Shown piece by piece: positions 46,957 through 55,257 of a stretch of DNA of 64,000 bases. Every line of letters begins with the position of its first letter. Within the stretch, counting starts at the first letter, position 1. Below the pieces are notes generated by a model that was given only the letters and a program-made list of their open reading frames with translations, was not told the origin of the DNA and did not search any database. This DNA is from Gammaproteobacteria bacterium HGW-Gammaproteobacteria-13 (GTDB lineage: Bacteria; Pseudomonadota; Gammaproteobacteria; Pseudomonadales; Pseudomonadaceae): assembly GCA_002840155.1 (NCBI GenBank), contig PGZH01000003.1, forward strand, positions 62,001 to 126,000, in the 5' to 3' direction. A program made the translations under genes and the position numbers.

Positions 46957-47036
46957 GTAGGTTGGTGCTGAGCGCAGCGAAGCCCAACAAGGCGACATGT
47001 TCGTTGGGCTTCGCTGCGCGCCTCAACCCAACCTAC
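46957..47036. repeat. Long palindromic repeat (GTAGGTTGG ends)
   Basis: Outer arms GTAGGTTGG (46957-46965) and CCAACCTAC (47028-47036) enclose a 17-bp perfect inner stem (46972-46988 with 47003-47019). The right end contains the TAG stop of the convergent gene (47033-47035). Another member of the GTAGG-ended repeats seen at 12492 and 18533. Confidence 0.8.
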
Positions 47037-47461
47037 CCGCGTAGGCCGCCTTCACGCTCCCAGGCGCAGCGCACGCGCAACTCACCTTCCTGCGGACTGT
47101 GAAAGCCGTTATCCGACTCCCAGCGAAAGGTGTGCGTGCCGTTCAGCTCGGTTTCCAGATGCACCACCGCGCTGGCCCAGTACAAGCGCTTAAGCAGCGC
47201 CTCGAACTGCTTGATCCACAGGCTCCACTCATACTCCACCGTGCGGTAGCTGGCGCCGAAGTGGATCACCTGGGTCTGGTACAGGCCGTCACCCGGCTGC
47301 TCGCAACAGGCAAACATCTCCCGCCCAAGAAAACTCCAGGCATCGCCTGCCGGTAGCTCATCGAGCACCTGCCGATTGATTTCACGACGCAAACGGCTTT
47401 CCGCCGGACTGTCCGACGGCCAGTCACGGATGCAACCATAAACGATGGATTCGGACTCCAC
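47033..47461 (-). CDS. Unknown soluble protein
   Basis: A 142-residue protein without signal peptide or membrane segment, rich in aromatic and acidic residues (YRTVEYEWSLWIKQFEAL). I recognise no family. The start is taken as the GTG at 47461, with GGAG seven bases upstream; the open frame starts 21 bases earlier. Its stop codon is supplied by the neighbouring palindromic repeat, so the final residues (GGLRG) may differ from homologues. Confidence 0.7.
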   Translation of the reverse strand: MESESIVYGCIRDWPSDSPAESRLRREINRQVLDELPAGDAWSFLGREMFACCEQPGDGLYQTQVIHFGASYRTVEYEWSLWIKQFEALLKRLYWASAVVHLETELNGTHTFRWESDNGFHSPQEGELRVRCAWEREGGLRG

Positions 47462-47571
47462 GCAGGCACTCCAGCAAATCAAGGCTGCCTTCTATCACAG
47501 CCGCCCAGGCCAAGGAAGGAACTGCTGCCAAATAAGCGTCAGCACAGCGCCGCAACGACGCCTGACCGGCG

Positions 47572-48738
47572 TCAGTTATGGGCGCGCTTCGGGCCGCGGC
47601 GCATCATCCAGGCCAGCAGCGTCATCAGCACCGCAAGCCCGGTGAGCACCATAAAGGGCAACTGGTAGTTACCCGCAAGATCGCGCGCCAGACCGGTCAA
47701 CACCGGGGTCAGACAGGCAATGCTGTAACCCATGCACAGCATCATCGCCGTCCAGCGGCTGACTGCCAGGGGCGAGCCCGCCTCGTACAACGGCAGCACC
47801 AACGACAAGGCAAATGAGCCGCCCAGGCCAAAGCCGATGGTCACCGCCCACAATTCGGGTAGCACGGAAGGCTGGAAGGTGATCATCGCCAGACTGATCG
47901 ACGACAACAGCCCGCAGCCCACCAACAGCAGGTAACGGTTCTTGAAACGCTGCGCCAACCAGGGCAGCAAAAATGCGCTGGGCAGGCCCATCAGCATCGA
48001 CACACTGAACAGGCTGTTGCTGTGCATCAGGCTCAGGCCCGCCTCGTGATAACGCGCTACAGCCCAGGTGGCGAGGGCATAAAACAAACCGGCCTGAATG
48101 GCAAAAAATGCGCTGATCAACCAGGCACGCGGCTGCCGCCAGGGCAGCCCCATGCCGCCCTCCTCACTCTCGCTTTCGACCCGGTTCGGCAGGCACAACC
48201 AAAGCACTAGCCCGACTACAGCCGGCAGTGCCCAGATGGCCAGACCATAGGTCCAGTCATTACCCAGCCACTGCGTCGCCGGGATGGTGAGCACCGCACC
48301 ACCGGCACCACCAATCGCCATGCTCAGCGAATACCAGCCCACCACGCTGCCCATACGCCCGGCAAAGTGCCGCTTGATAAAGCCCGACAGTAAAGGCCCG
48401 GCAACCGCGATGGCCGCGCCCAGCAGCACCGCACTGCCAATCAGAATCGTACTGGCATGCCCCACCGCACGCAGCAGCAGCGCCACTGCGATCACCGCCA
48501 TGCACAGGGCGATGGTGCGTTCGAGACCTAGACGCACGGCCAAACGCGGCGCAAAAGGTGCCAACAAGCCCATGCACAACACGGGCAATGCAGTAGTGAG
48601 GCTGATCAGGCTGCGGCTCAAGGCCAGTTCTTCGGCAATCCGCTCGATCAGCGGTGCCAGGGAGGTGATACCGGGCCGCAAGTTGATTGCGGCCAGGATC
48701 AGGGCCAGCAACAGCATGGCCCGCGGGAAAGGTTTCAC
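47572..48738 (-). CDS. MFS transporter, CynX/NimT type
   Basis: A 388-residue membrane protein with about twelve hydrophobic segments. It starts LLLALILAAINLRPGITSLAPLI, the typical first helix of the CynX/NimT/YeaN group of the major facilitator superfamily, which includes cyanate- and 2-nitroimidazole-linked permeases. A central cytosolic loop (NRVESESEEGGMGLPWRQ) splits the two halves. Substrate unknown. Start: the GTG at 48738 with TGGA seven bases upstream gives the usual short N terminus; the longer open frame adds a basic stretch unlike the family. Confidence 0.85.
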   Translation of the reverse strand: MKPFPRAMLLLALILAAINLRPGITSLAPLIERIAEELALSRSLISLTTALPVLCMGLLAPFAPRLAVRLGLERTIALCMAVIAVALLLRAVGHASTILIGSAVLLGAAIAVAGPLLSGFIKRHFAGRMGSVVGWYSLSMAIGGAGGAVLTIPATQWLGNDWTYGLAIWALPAVVGLVLWLCLPNRVESESEEGGMGLPWRQPRAWLISAFFAIQAGLFYALATWAVARYHEAGLSLMHSNSLFSVSMLMGLPSAFLLPWLAQRFKNRYLLLVGCGLLSSISLAMITFQPSVLPELWAVTIGFGLGGSFALSLVLPLYEAGSPLAVSRWTAMMLCMGYSIACLTPVLTGLARDLAGNYQLPFMVLTGLAVLMTLLAWMMRRGPKRAHN

Positions 48739-48866
48739 AGTAAATCCATCAGTTTCGCGGCCATGCCGACATGACCGCAAACCTTAGAACGCAAGCTCAT
48801 CGCAGACAACCCCGAACGGCGATTAAGTTGACCTTTAAATCAACTAACTCACATCACCACTGCCTG

Positions 48867-49673
48867 TCACTTGGCGCGCGGCGCACGCATCTTGTCGGCC
48901 ATGCTGGTCATTTCGTTGTACAGCAACTGCGGGTTCTTCTGCTTCAACGCCCAGGCCATACGGCCCTGCTCGTGGGGCAGAATCATAAATTCGCCTTTGC
49001 CGATCTCCTGGTAGATGTAGTCGGCAATATCCGCCGCACTGATCGGCGAGCTTTCCAGCAGCTTACCAACCTGCGCCTTCATCGTCGGCGTCGGACCGCG
49101 GAATGAGTCCAGTAGATTGGTCTGGAAGAACGATGGGCACACCACATGCACGCTGACTTCATGCAGCTTCAACTCGATCAACAGACTTTCCGACAACGCC
49201 ACAACACCGGCCTTGGCCACGTTGTAGTTGCTCATCGCTGGGCCCTGCATCAAAGCCGCCATGGAGGCGATATTGACGATCTTGCCTTTGCTCTTTTCCA
49301 GCAGCGGCAGGAAGGCCTTGCAGCCCTTGACCACGCCCATCAGGTTGATCGCGATTTGCCAATCCCAATCCTCCAGCGACAGTTCGCTGAAGAAACCGCC
49401 GGAGGCCACGCCAGCGTTGTTGACGATCACATCGATACCGCCAAGTTTCTCCTCACAGGCCTGGGCAAACGCGGTCAGCTGGCTGTAATCACGCACGTCG
49501 CAGCGCTGGGTGAAACCATCACCACCCGCCTCACGCACCATCTGCAGGGTTTCCACCAAGCCCGGCTCGTTGACATCCGACAGCGCCAACTGCCAGCCCT
49601 CACGCGCCCAACGCAGGGCAATCTCACGCCCCAAACCCGAACCCGCGCCGGTGATCATCATGCGATTTTGCAT
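48867..49673 (-). CDS. Short-chain dehydrogenase/reductase
   Basis: A 268-residue classical SDR. The NAD(P) loop is TGAGSGLGREIA near the N terminus, NNAGVAS follows, the catalytic Ser lies in IVNIASMAA and the Tyr-x3-Lys pair in SNYNVAKAG. The C-terminal stretch FFQTNLLDSFRGP resembles acyl-chain or lipid-linked SDRs, but the substrate cannot be read from sequence. It stands alone, 106 bases from the DUF2784 gene. Confidence 0.9.
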   Translation of the reverse strand: MQNRMMITGAGSGLGREIALRWAREGWQLALSDVNEPGLVETLQMVREAGGDGFTQRCDVRDYSQLTAFAQACEEKLGGIDVIVNNAGVASGGFFSELSLEDWDWQIAINLMGVVKGCKAFLPLLEKSKGKIVNIASMAALMQGPAMSNYNVAKAGVVALSESLLIELKLHEVSVHVVCPSFFQTNLLDSFRGPTPTMKAQVGKLLESSPISAADIADYIYQEIGKGEFMILPHEQGRMAWALKQKNPQLLYNEMTSMADKMRAPRAK

Positions 49674-49778
49674 AGGAAAGCTGCCTTGTAATGCGGTGAT
49701 TGATGGGGCCAGTGTAGCCGGGGAAATTATCTTGCCTGCACACCATCATCCATCTGAATAAGGCGGCCTAAGCTCAAC

Positions 49779-50150
49779 TCACGGCCGCCGCCAGCGCTGC
49801 CACAGCAACAGACCATATATCAGCGTATTGAGCAGCAGGACGAACAGCCCCAAGCCAATCTGAATCTGCGGCGTCAACCCAGCCGGGTAAATGATCGGCA
49901 GCAGATAGTGCTCAACGAAACCACCGCTATACCCCGCCTGCCCCGCAGCCAGACGCAGTCTGTGCTCCAGCGGTGTCAGCGGACAGGGCCAATGCATCAA
50001 CTCCACCAATACACCCCACAAGGCCGCCGGCACATGCAACCAGACCAACCCGCGCCAACGCCACACCAGCAACCCGCCCAACACCGCAAATAGAATAAAC
50101 AGCAGATGCACAACTACCACGCCATCTGCCGCCACAGTCGCCCAGAACAT
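49779..50150 (-). CDS. DUF2784 family membrane protein
   Basis: A 123-residue protein with four predicted membrane segments. It matches DUF2784 in its pattern MFWATVAADGVVVVHLLFILF, then LVWLHVPAALWGVLVELMHWPCPLTPLE and a later GFVEHYLLPIIYP. Function unknown. The ATG at 50150 is preceded by GAGGA six bases away, better than the ATG at 50162, which lies within that ribosome site. Confidence 0.85.
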   Translation of the reverse strand: MFWATVAADGVVVVHLLFILFAVLGGLLVWRWRGLVWLHVPAALWGVLVELMHWPCPLTPLEHRLRLAAGQAGYSGGFVEHYLLPIIYPAGLTPQIQIGLGLFVLLLNTLIYGLLLWQRWRRP

Positions 50151-50233
50151 AAACGTCCTCATCCCGACTACTTGGCCTATTGCTACTGCACAGCGTGCAA
50201 GAGGGATTAAAAACACAATACGCAGAAAGCAAA

Positions 50234-50256
50234 AAGGCCGGTTAATAACCGGCCTT
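50234..50256 (-). terminator. Rho-independent terminator, comEA transcript
   Basis: On the minus strand AAGGCCGGTT and AACCGGCCTT (50247-50256 and 50234-50243) form a 10-bp stem with a 3-base loop, followed by T residues (plus-strand A run 50231-50235). It follows the comEA stop at 50277. Confidence 0.88.
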
Positions 50257-50276
50257 AATTAAAACAACTGAACGCG

Positions 50277-50600
50277 TCAGTTAATACTCAACTTGTCGCG
50301 ATTCTTCTCCAGCGTTGCCTCGCCAATACCCTTGACCTCCAGCAACTCATCCACCGAAGCAAAGTCGCCGTGCTCATCACGATAAGCAACAATTGCCTGC
50401 GCCTTGACCTCACCAATCCCCAACAACTCACGTTGCAGAGTGGCAGCATCAGCCGTATTGAGATTGACCTTACCGACCGGAGCCACTTCAGCTGTTTTAA
50501 CAGCAGGAACTGGCTGGACCTGCGTTTCAACAGCAGAAACCGCCAGGGACATGGAAGCAAGAACAGCGAACAGCAGAGAAGACAGTTTGGCTTTTAGCAT
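50277..50600 (-). CDS. ComEA family helix-hairpin-helix protein
   Basis: A 107-residue protein with a signal peptide (ending SLAVSA) and one ComEA-type DNA-binding domain with two helix-hairpin-helix motifs (VNLNTADAATLQRELLGIG; VDELLEVKGIGEATLEK). ComEA proteins bind incoming DNA in the periplasm during natural transformation; single-domain versions also occur with no shown role in uptake. It lies just downstream of wbpM, as in P. aeruginosa, and marks the end of the O-antigen locus. A hairpin (50630-50654) lies between. Confidence 0.92.
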   Translation of the reverse strand: MLKAKLSSLLFAVLASMSLAVSAVETQVQPVPAVKTAEVAPVGKVNLNTADAATLQRELLGIGEVKAQAIVAYRDEHGDFASVDELLEVKGIGEATLEKNRDKLSIN

Positions 50601-50629
50601 ACGAGAATCCTTTCGTTAGATTTTTTCAG

Positions 50630-50654
50630 AGCGTGGGACTTCCTTCTCCACGCT
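50630..50654. terminator. Hairpin between wbpM and comEA
   Basis: AGCGTGG (50630-50636) pairs with CCACGCT (50648-50654); on the plus strand it is followed by TTTT. In the direction of the wbpM operon it is followed by A residues instead, so it may be an mRNA structure rather than a terminator of that operon. Confidence 0.4.
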
Positions 50655-50746
50655 TTTGAAAACTAGCTGCTGCCATGCGCTTGTCAAATAACTGAGTGAG
50701 TCTTCGATTGGGACAACCTTAACCAACACGCCTTTACGGGATAACG

Positions 50747-52753
50747 CTATGGCTCCAGACGGCGTTTGATATGTATCCAGTCAACGATCTCGCCTTCCGG
50801 CTTATAGCCACTAACCGTCTCACGCAACAACTGGCGCACACGATCATAGTCATCACGAGCCACCGCAGCTAACAGTTCGCTTAACACCGCCTTGAAGGCT
50901 TCCCACGAAAGGTGCTCTTCATTCGCCCGCATGATCATAGGATGTTCAGTCGGGCTAACGTTATCGCCAATCAGCAACTCCTCGTAGAGCTTCTCGCCAG
51001 GCCGCAGACCAGTAAACTCAATGGAGATATCGCCGTGAGGGCTCTTGGCGGAGCGTAAGCTCAGGCCACTGAGATGGACCATTTTCTCAGCCAGTTCGGC
51101 AATTTTGACCGGTTCGCCCATGTCCAGCACGAATACATCCCCGCCCTTGCCCATGGCACCAGCCTGGATCACCAACTGCGCCGCCTCTGGGATGGTCATA
51201 AAGTAACGAGTGATATTCGGATGAGTGACCGTAACCGGGCCGCCTTTGCGAATCTGCTCATGGAACAGCGGAATAACTGAGCCGGATGAGCCCAGCACAT
51301 TGCCAAAGCGCACCATGGTAAAACGCGTTTTGTTCAGTTGGCGCAGCGCCTTGCCATCCTCGAACAAAACTGGCGCTGACTCGCGACTAAGAGCCTGGAG
51401 CACCATCTCTGCCAGCCGCTTGGTACTACCCATTACATTGGTAGGACGCACGGCCTTATCGGTGGAGATCAGTACAAAATTACTCACGCCGGCCCTGATT
51501 GCAGCTTGCGCAGTATTCAGCGTGCCCACTACGTTATTCAGCACCCCTTCGGCAATATTGTGCTCCACCATCGGTACATGCTTATAGGCTGCAGCGTGAT
51601 AAACCGTGTCCACTTTCCATGCTTGCATCACGTCCAACAACCTATCGGCATTACGGATCGAACCTAGAATAGGCACAAGGCGAAGCGGGAGCGATTCACG
51701 CTTGATACGCGCCTCCAGTTCACTGTGAATGCTGTAAAGATTGAACTCACTGTGTTCGAACAACAATAGCGTTGCAGGTTGGTTGAGCAGAATTTGCCGG
51801 CACAACTCGGCGCCAATGGAGCCACCGGCGCCGGTTACCATTACCACCTGATTGCGGATACAGCGCTCAAACAGTACCTGCTGCGGCGGCACTGAATCAC
51901 GCCCTAGCAAGTCGGCTATATCTACTTCCTGAACATCCTCGACCTTCACCCTACCGCTGGCCAAGTCCATAAAGCCGGGAATACTACGTACATGCAGTGG
52001 AAAATTTTCCAGCTCTCCAAGAATTTGCCGCCGCCTCCCCCGCGAAGCTGAAGGCATGGCCAAGAGAATTTCATCAGCACCGGTTTCATCAATCATTTGC
52101 TGGATATGCTTAGAGGTGTATACCCGCAAGCCCGCAATCATGCGATTAGCAATGCCCGAATCGTCATCAATAAAGGCTACCGGGCGCATAGCGCGTCCCA
52201 ACCTAAGCGCAGCAACCAACTGGTTACCCGCCGCACCTGCACCATATATAGCGACTTTGGGCAAACCGCTTTCACGACCTTGTAACCTAGTTGGCTGGTC
52301 GGCAGAGAACCAGTCCCCCATAAAATACTGGCGCATCATCAAGCGCAGCCCACCGACCAATACCAGACTCAACCACCAGTAGTTGAAGACCATTGAGCGC
52401 GGGATAAGCTTGGGCGCCGCCTGATGCCAATAAACAGCCAACGCCAGTAATAACGCCGAAAGTGTGACAGCCTTGCCGATAGCCAGCAGCGCATCGTTGC
52501 CGAAATAGCGCATAACGGCACGGTACATACCAAACCGAATAAACAGCGGAATGGCGATAATCGGCGCCAGAGCGAACAACCAAGCATGCCCACCGAGGGG
52601 CTCGATAGACTGACTATCGCCCAAGCGCACAACAAACGCCAACCAAAGCGCACTCCAGACAAGCACCACATCCATGGTTACCTGAATAAATCGCTTCTGA
52701 CGTCGTGACATGCTGACCAGACGGCTGCGCAACTTTTCAGCAAGTCTTAGCAC
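50747..52753 (-). CDS. wbpM: UDP-N-acetylglucosamine 4,6-dehydratase WbpM (PglF/FlaA1 family)
   Basis: A 668-residue inner-membrane enzyme. Four hydrophobic segments (residues about 24-150) precede a first nucleotide-binding part (VAIYGAGAAGNQLVAAL) and the C-terminal dehydratase domain, with NAD loop VTGAGGSIGAELCRQI, YHAAAYKHVPMVEHN and the catalytic Met/Lys arrangement in PTNVMGSTKRLAEM, where ordinary SDRs have Tyr-x3-Lys. It converts UDP-GlcNAc to the 4-keto-6-deoxy sugar, the first step to bacillosamine-type and fucosamine-type sugars. The start is a GTG after GAGGAG. Last gene of the O-antigen operon, directly after the aminotransferase. Confidence 0.95.
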   Translation of the reverse strand: MLRLAEKLRSRLVSMSRRQKRFIQVTMDVVLVWSALWLAFVVRLGDSQSIEPLGGHAWLFALAPIIAIPLFIRFGMYRAVMRYFGNDALLAIGKAVTLSALLLALAVYWHQAAPKLIPRSMVFNYWWLSLVLVGGLRLMMRQYFMGDWFSADQPTRLQGRESGLPKVAIYGAGAAGNQLVAALRLGRAMRPVAFIDDDSGIANRMIAGLRVYTSKHIQQMIDETGADEILLAMPSASRGRRRQILGELENFPLHVRSIPGFMDLASGRVKVEDVQEVDIADLLGRDSVPPQQVLFERCIRNQVVMVTGAGGSIGAELCRQILLNQPATLLLFEHSEFNLYSIHSELEARIKRESLPLRLVPILGSIRNADRLLDVMQAWKVDTVYHAAAYKHVPMVEHNIAEGVLNNVVGTLNTAQAAIRAGVSNFVLISTDKAVRPTNVMGSTKRLAEMVLQALSRESAPVLFEDGKALRQLNKTRFTMVRFGNVLGSSGSVIPLFHEQIRKGGPVTVTHPNITRYFMTIPEAAQLVIQAGAMGKGGDVFVLDMGEPVKIAELAEKMVHLSGLSLRSAKSPHGDISIEFTGLRPGEKLYEELLIGDNVSPTEHPMIMRANEEHLSWEAFKAVLSELLAAVARDDYDRVRQLLRETVSGYKPEGEIVDWIHIKRRLEP

Positions 52754-52789
52754 AACGACTCCTCAATCCTTTAGAAAATGAAACCCGAC

Positions 52790-53962
52790 CTAACAGGCTT
52801 CCCGCATTACTTCGACCAGAACATCACAGGTCTTATTAATTTCTGCGTCTGTAAGCGTCGGGTGAACCAGGAACATCAAACTAGTCTCGCCTAGATATCT
52901 GGCAATAGCCAAAGGCTCTACAGGACGCATGCCTGTGCCGTCAAAGGCCTTTTCTAAATACACTTCCGAACAAGAACCAGAGAAGCAAGGCACTCCTCGG
53001 ATGGTTATTTCATTGAGAATGCGATCACGATTCCAGCCAGGTAACAAAGCATTAGGCTCGACAAAAACATAACATTTGTAAGCAGCGTGTGTGATGTCAG
53101 CAGACGGCAAAGGCACACGTAAACCAGGGAACACACGTGCAGTCGACCAGATACGTTGAGCATTGGCCAAGCGTTGCGCGTGCCAACTTTTCATACGCTG
53201 CAATTGAATACGACCAATAACAGCCTGAACTTCCATCATCCGCCAATTAGTACCGAAGCTTTCATGCAGCCAACGGAAACCCGGCGCATGTTGACGCTCA
53301 TAAACAGCTTCCCAAGATTTGCCGTGATCCTTGATCGACCACATACGCGACCACAGGGCACGATCATTTGTGGTGACCATCCCGCCCTCACCGCCAGTGG
53401 TCATGATCTTGTCCTGACAGAATGACCAAGCAGCAACATCGCCAATCGAGCCAACCGGACGACCTTTGTAGTGCGCGCCATGGGCCTGGGCGCAATCCTC
53501 GATAACTTTCAGACCCTGCTCGACGGCTAGTGCCATGATCGGATCCATATCGCAGGGCCAGCCGGCCAGATGCACACAAATGATCGCCCGAGTACGCGGT
53601 GTAAGCACAGCGCGGATAGTTTCGGCGGTGATATTCTGCGACTTGCTGTCGACGTCAGCGAAAACCGGTATCGCACCGGCATTGACTATGCTCGATACCG
53701 ACGCAAGGAAGGTGCGCGGCGTGACAACCACCTCATCACCAGCACCAATACCTAATGCCTGCAGAGCCAAATCCAGTGCAACAGTGCCATTAGCCAAGGC
53801 GATGGCATGTTCGCTACCGGTCCATTCTGCAAATTCCTTCTCGAACTCACGACATTCCTGCCCAGTCCAGTAGTTGACCTTGTTGGACAGAATTACATCG
53901 CGCACAGCATTGGCCTCTTCCTCCGTGAAGGACGGCCAGGGGGAGAAGGGGGTATTCAGCAC
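52790..53962 (-). CDS. DegT/DnrJ/EryC1/StrS aminotransferase, PglE-like
   Basis: A 390-residue PLP-dependent sugar aminotransferase. The PLP lysine is Lys185 (AAWSFCQDKIMTTGGEGG), with the ring-stacking region IEDCAQAHGA and a typical ALANGTVALDLAL start. In this context it probably converts the WbpM product UDP-4-keto-6-deoxy-GlcNAc to UDP-4-amino-4,6-dideoxy-GlcNAc, the PglE/WbpE-type step of bacillosamine synthesis; the family also contains aminotransferases for other keto sugars. The start is a GTG at 53962. It lies 36 bases upstream of wbpM. Confidence 0.9.
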   Translation of the reverse strand: MLNTPFSPWPSFTEEEANAVRDVILSNKVNYWTGQECREFEKEFAEWTGSEHAIALANGTVALDLALQALGIGAGDEVVVTPRTFLASVSSIVNAGAIPVFADVDSKSQNITAETIRAVLTPRTRAIICVHLAGWPCDMDPIMALAVEQGLKVIEDCAQAHGAHYKGRPVGSIGDVAAWSFCQDKIMTTGGEGGMVTTNDRALWSRMWSIKDHGKSWEAVYERQHAPGFRWLHESFGTNWRMMEVQAVIGRIQLQRMKSWHAQRLANAQRIWSTARVFPGLRVPLPSADITHAAYKCYVFVEPNALLPGWNRDRILNEITIRGVPCFSGSCSEVYLEKAFDGTGMRPVEPLAIARYLGETSLMFLVHPTLTDAEINKTCDVLVEVMREAC

Positions 53963-54046
53963 TTAAAGACACTCTTAGCAATTCAAAGAAAATAGGTTAA
54001 GCCACTAGAGCGGCTTCAGGCCAACTTAGAGTGATTCCCGTCAGGT

Positions 54047-54667
54047 TCAAGTATGGGGTCGAGCAGGAACACCCACCACCTCCAACCCATCGGCCACATC
54101 AGAAACCACCGCAGCACCGGCGCCCACCATCACGCGACTGCCGATGCACACCAATTGACGCACGCTAGCGCCGATGCCGATCCAACTTAAATCACCAACC
54201 CGCACCCCACCCGCCAGCCGGGCACCAGGGCTGATATGCACCGCATCGCCAAGCATACAATCATGATCGACGCTGCAGCCCGTGTTGAGAATGGCACCTT
54301 GACCGATCTGCGAATCTGCATTCACTACAGCGCCGGCAAACACCACTGAGCCGATGCCCAAACACGCATGGCGGCTGACATAGGAGGCGGGATGAATCAG
54401 GTTAAACAGCCGAGCACCGGCAGCTTGCAGCTCGATCAGTTTAAGCTGTCGGATGCGGTTGTTTCCCATCGCCACCAGTACGCCGTCATAACGCGTCAGG
54501 CTGGCCAACAGAGCGGTCGTATCACCAATTACCGGCCAGGCACCATTGTTCTGCCGCTTAGGCCACGCGTCATCATAAAACTCGACCACCTGCCAGCTAC
54601 AGCACTCGGCAGTATCTGCAACGACCTTGCCATGGCCGCCGGCCCCAAGAATCGCCAGTCGCTTCAA
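54047..54667 (-). CDS. Sugar O/N-acetyltransferase, PglD/NeuD-like hexapeptide enzyme
   Basis: A 206-residue two-part acyltransferase. The N-terminal domain (LAILGAGGHGKVVADTA) binds the UDP-sugar and the C-terminal left-handed beta-helix carries hexapeptide repeats (IGSVVFAGAVVNADSQIGQGAI). The PglD catalytic region SVDHDCMLGDAVHISPGA is present. In the bacillosamine pathway PglD acetylates the 4-amino group. It starts with TTG and overlaps the preceding PglC-like gene by four bases. Confidence 0.9.
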   Translation of the reverse strand: MKRLAILGAGGHGKVVADTAECCSWQVVEFYDDAWPKRQNNGAWPVIGDTTALLASLTRYDGVLVAMGNNRIRQLKLIELQAAGARLFNLIHPASYVSRHACLGIGSVVFAGAVVNADSQIGQGAILNTGCSVDHDCMLGDAVHISPGARLAGGVRVGDLSWIGIGASVRQLVCIGSRVMVGAGAAVVSDVADGLEVVGVPARPHT

Positions 54668-55257
54668 GTGCGAGGGCCTGTGAACTTACTCATCGTCGCC
54701 TCGCCTTCAGCGCTAATTCCATCGCGCAGCAAAACCTTCTTAATGGTCAGGAAGAGTATCTTTAGGTCGAGCCAGAACGATCGGTGGTCCACGTACCAGA
54801 CATCTAGCTTGAACTTCTCCTCCCAGCTCAGAGCATTGCGACCATTGATCTGAGCCCAACCAGTAACACCAGGCCGTACCTCATGCCGACGGTACTGCTC
54901 CGGGCTATACAGCGGTAGATACTCCATCAACAGTGGCCGTGGCCCCACCAGGCTCATATCCCCCCGAAGTACGTTCCAAAGCTCCGGTAGTTCATCCAGG
55001 CTGCTCGAGCGCAAAAAATTGCCAAAAGGCACCATTCGCTCTACGTCCGGTAACAAATTACCTTCCACATCTATAGCGTCACGCATAGTGCGAAACTTGA
55101 CCATTTCAAAAGGTTTGCCATCAAGCCCAGGACGTATCTGACGAAAAAGCACTGGCGCCCCCAACTTATTGCGAATTTTCCACGCCACCATCAGCATTAC
55201 GGGAGTAAATAAGATCAGCGCAGCAAGGCAAGCAACGATATCAAAAAGACGTTTCAT
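54664..55257 (-). CDS. Phosphosugar transferase, PglC-like (initiating sugar-phosphate transferase)
   Basis: A 197-residue monotopic phosphoglycosyl transferase: one N-terminal re-entrant hydrophobic helix (DIVACLAALILFTPVMLMV) with the following KFRTMRDA, the DE catalytic pair in SSLDELPELWNVLRGDMSLV, and GPRPLLMEYLPLYSPEQ. It moves a sugar phosphate, here probably diacetylbacillosamine phosphate, from UDP to undecaprenyl phosphate, starting the repeat unit. It is short, like Campylobacter PglC, and lacks the N-terminal membrane domain of WbaP-type proteins. It overlaps the upstream glycosyltransferase gene by 17 bases. Confidence 0.92.
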   Translation of the reverse strand: MKRLFDIVACLAALILFTPVMLMVAWKIRNKLGAPVLFRQIRPGLDGKPFEMVKFRTMRDAIDVEGNLLPDVERMVPFGNFLRSSSLDELPELWNVLRGDMSLVGPRPLLMEYLPLYSPEQYRRHEVRPGVTGWAQINGRNALSWEEKFKLDVWYVDHRSFWLDLKILFLTIKKVLLRDGISAEGEATMSKFTGPRT

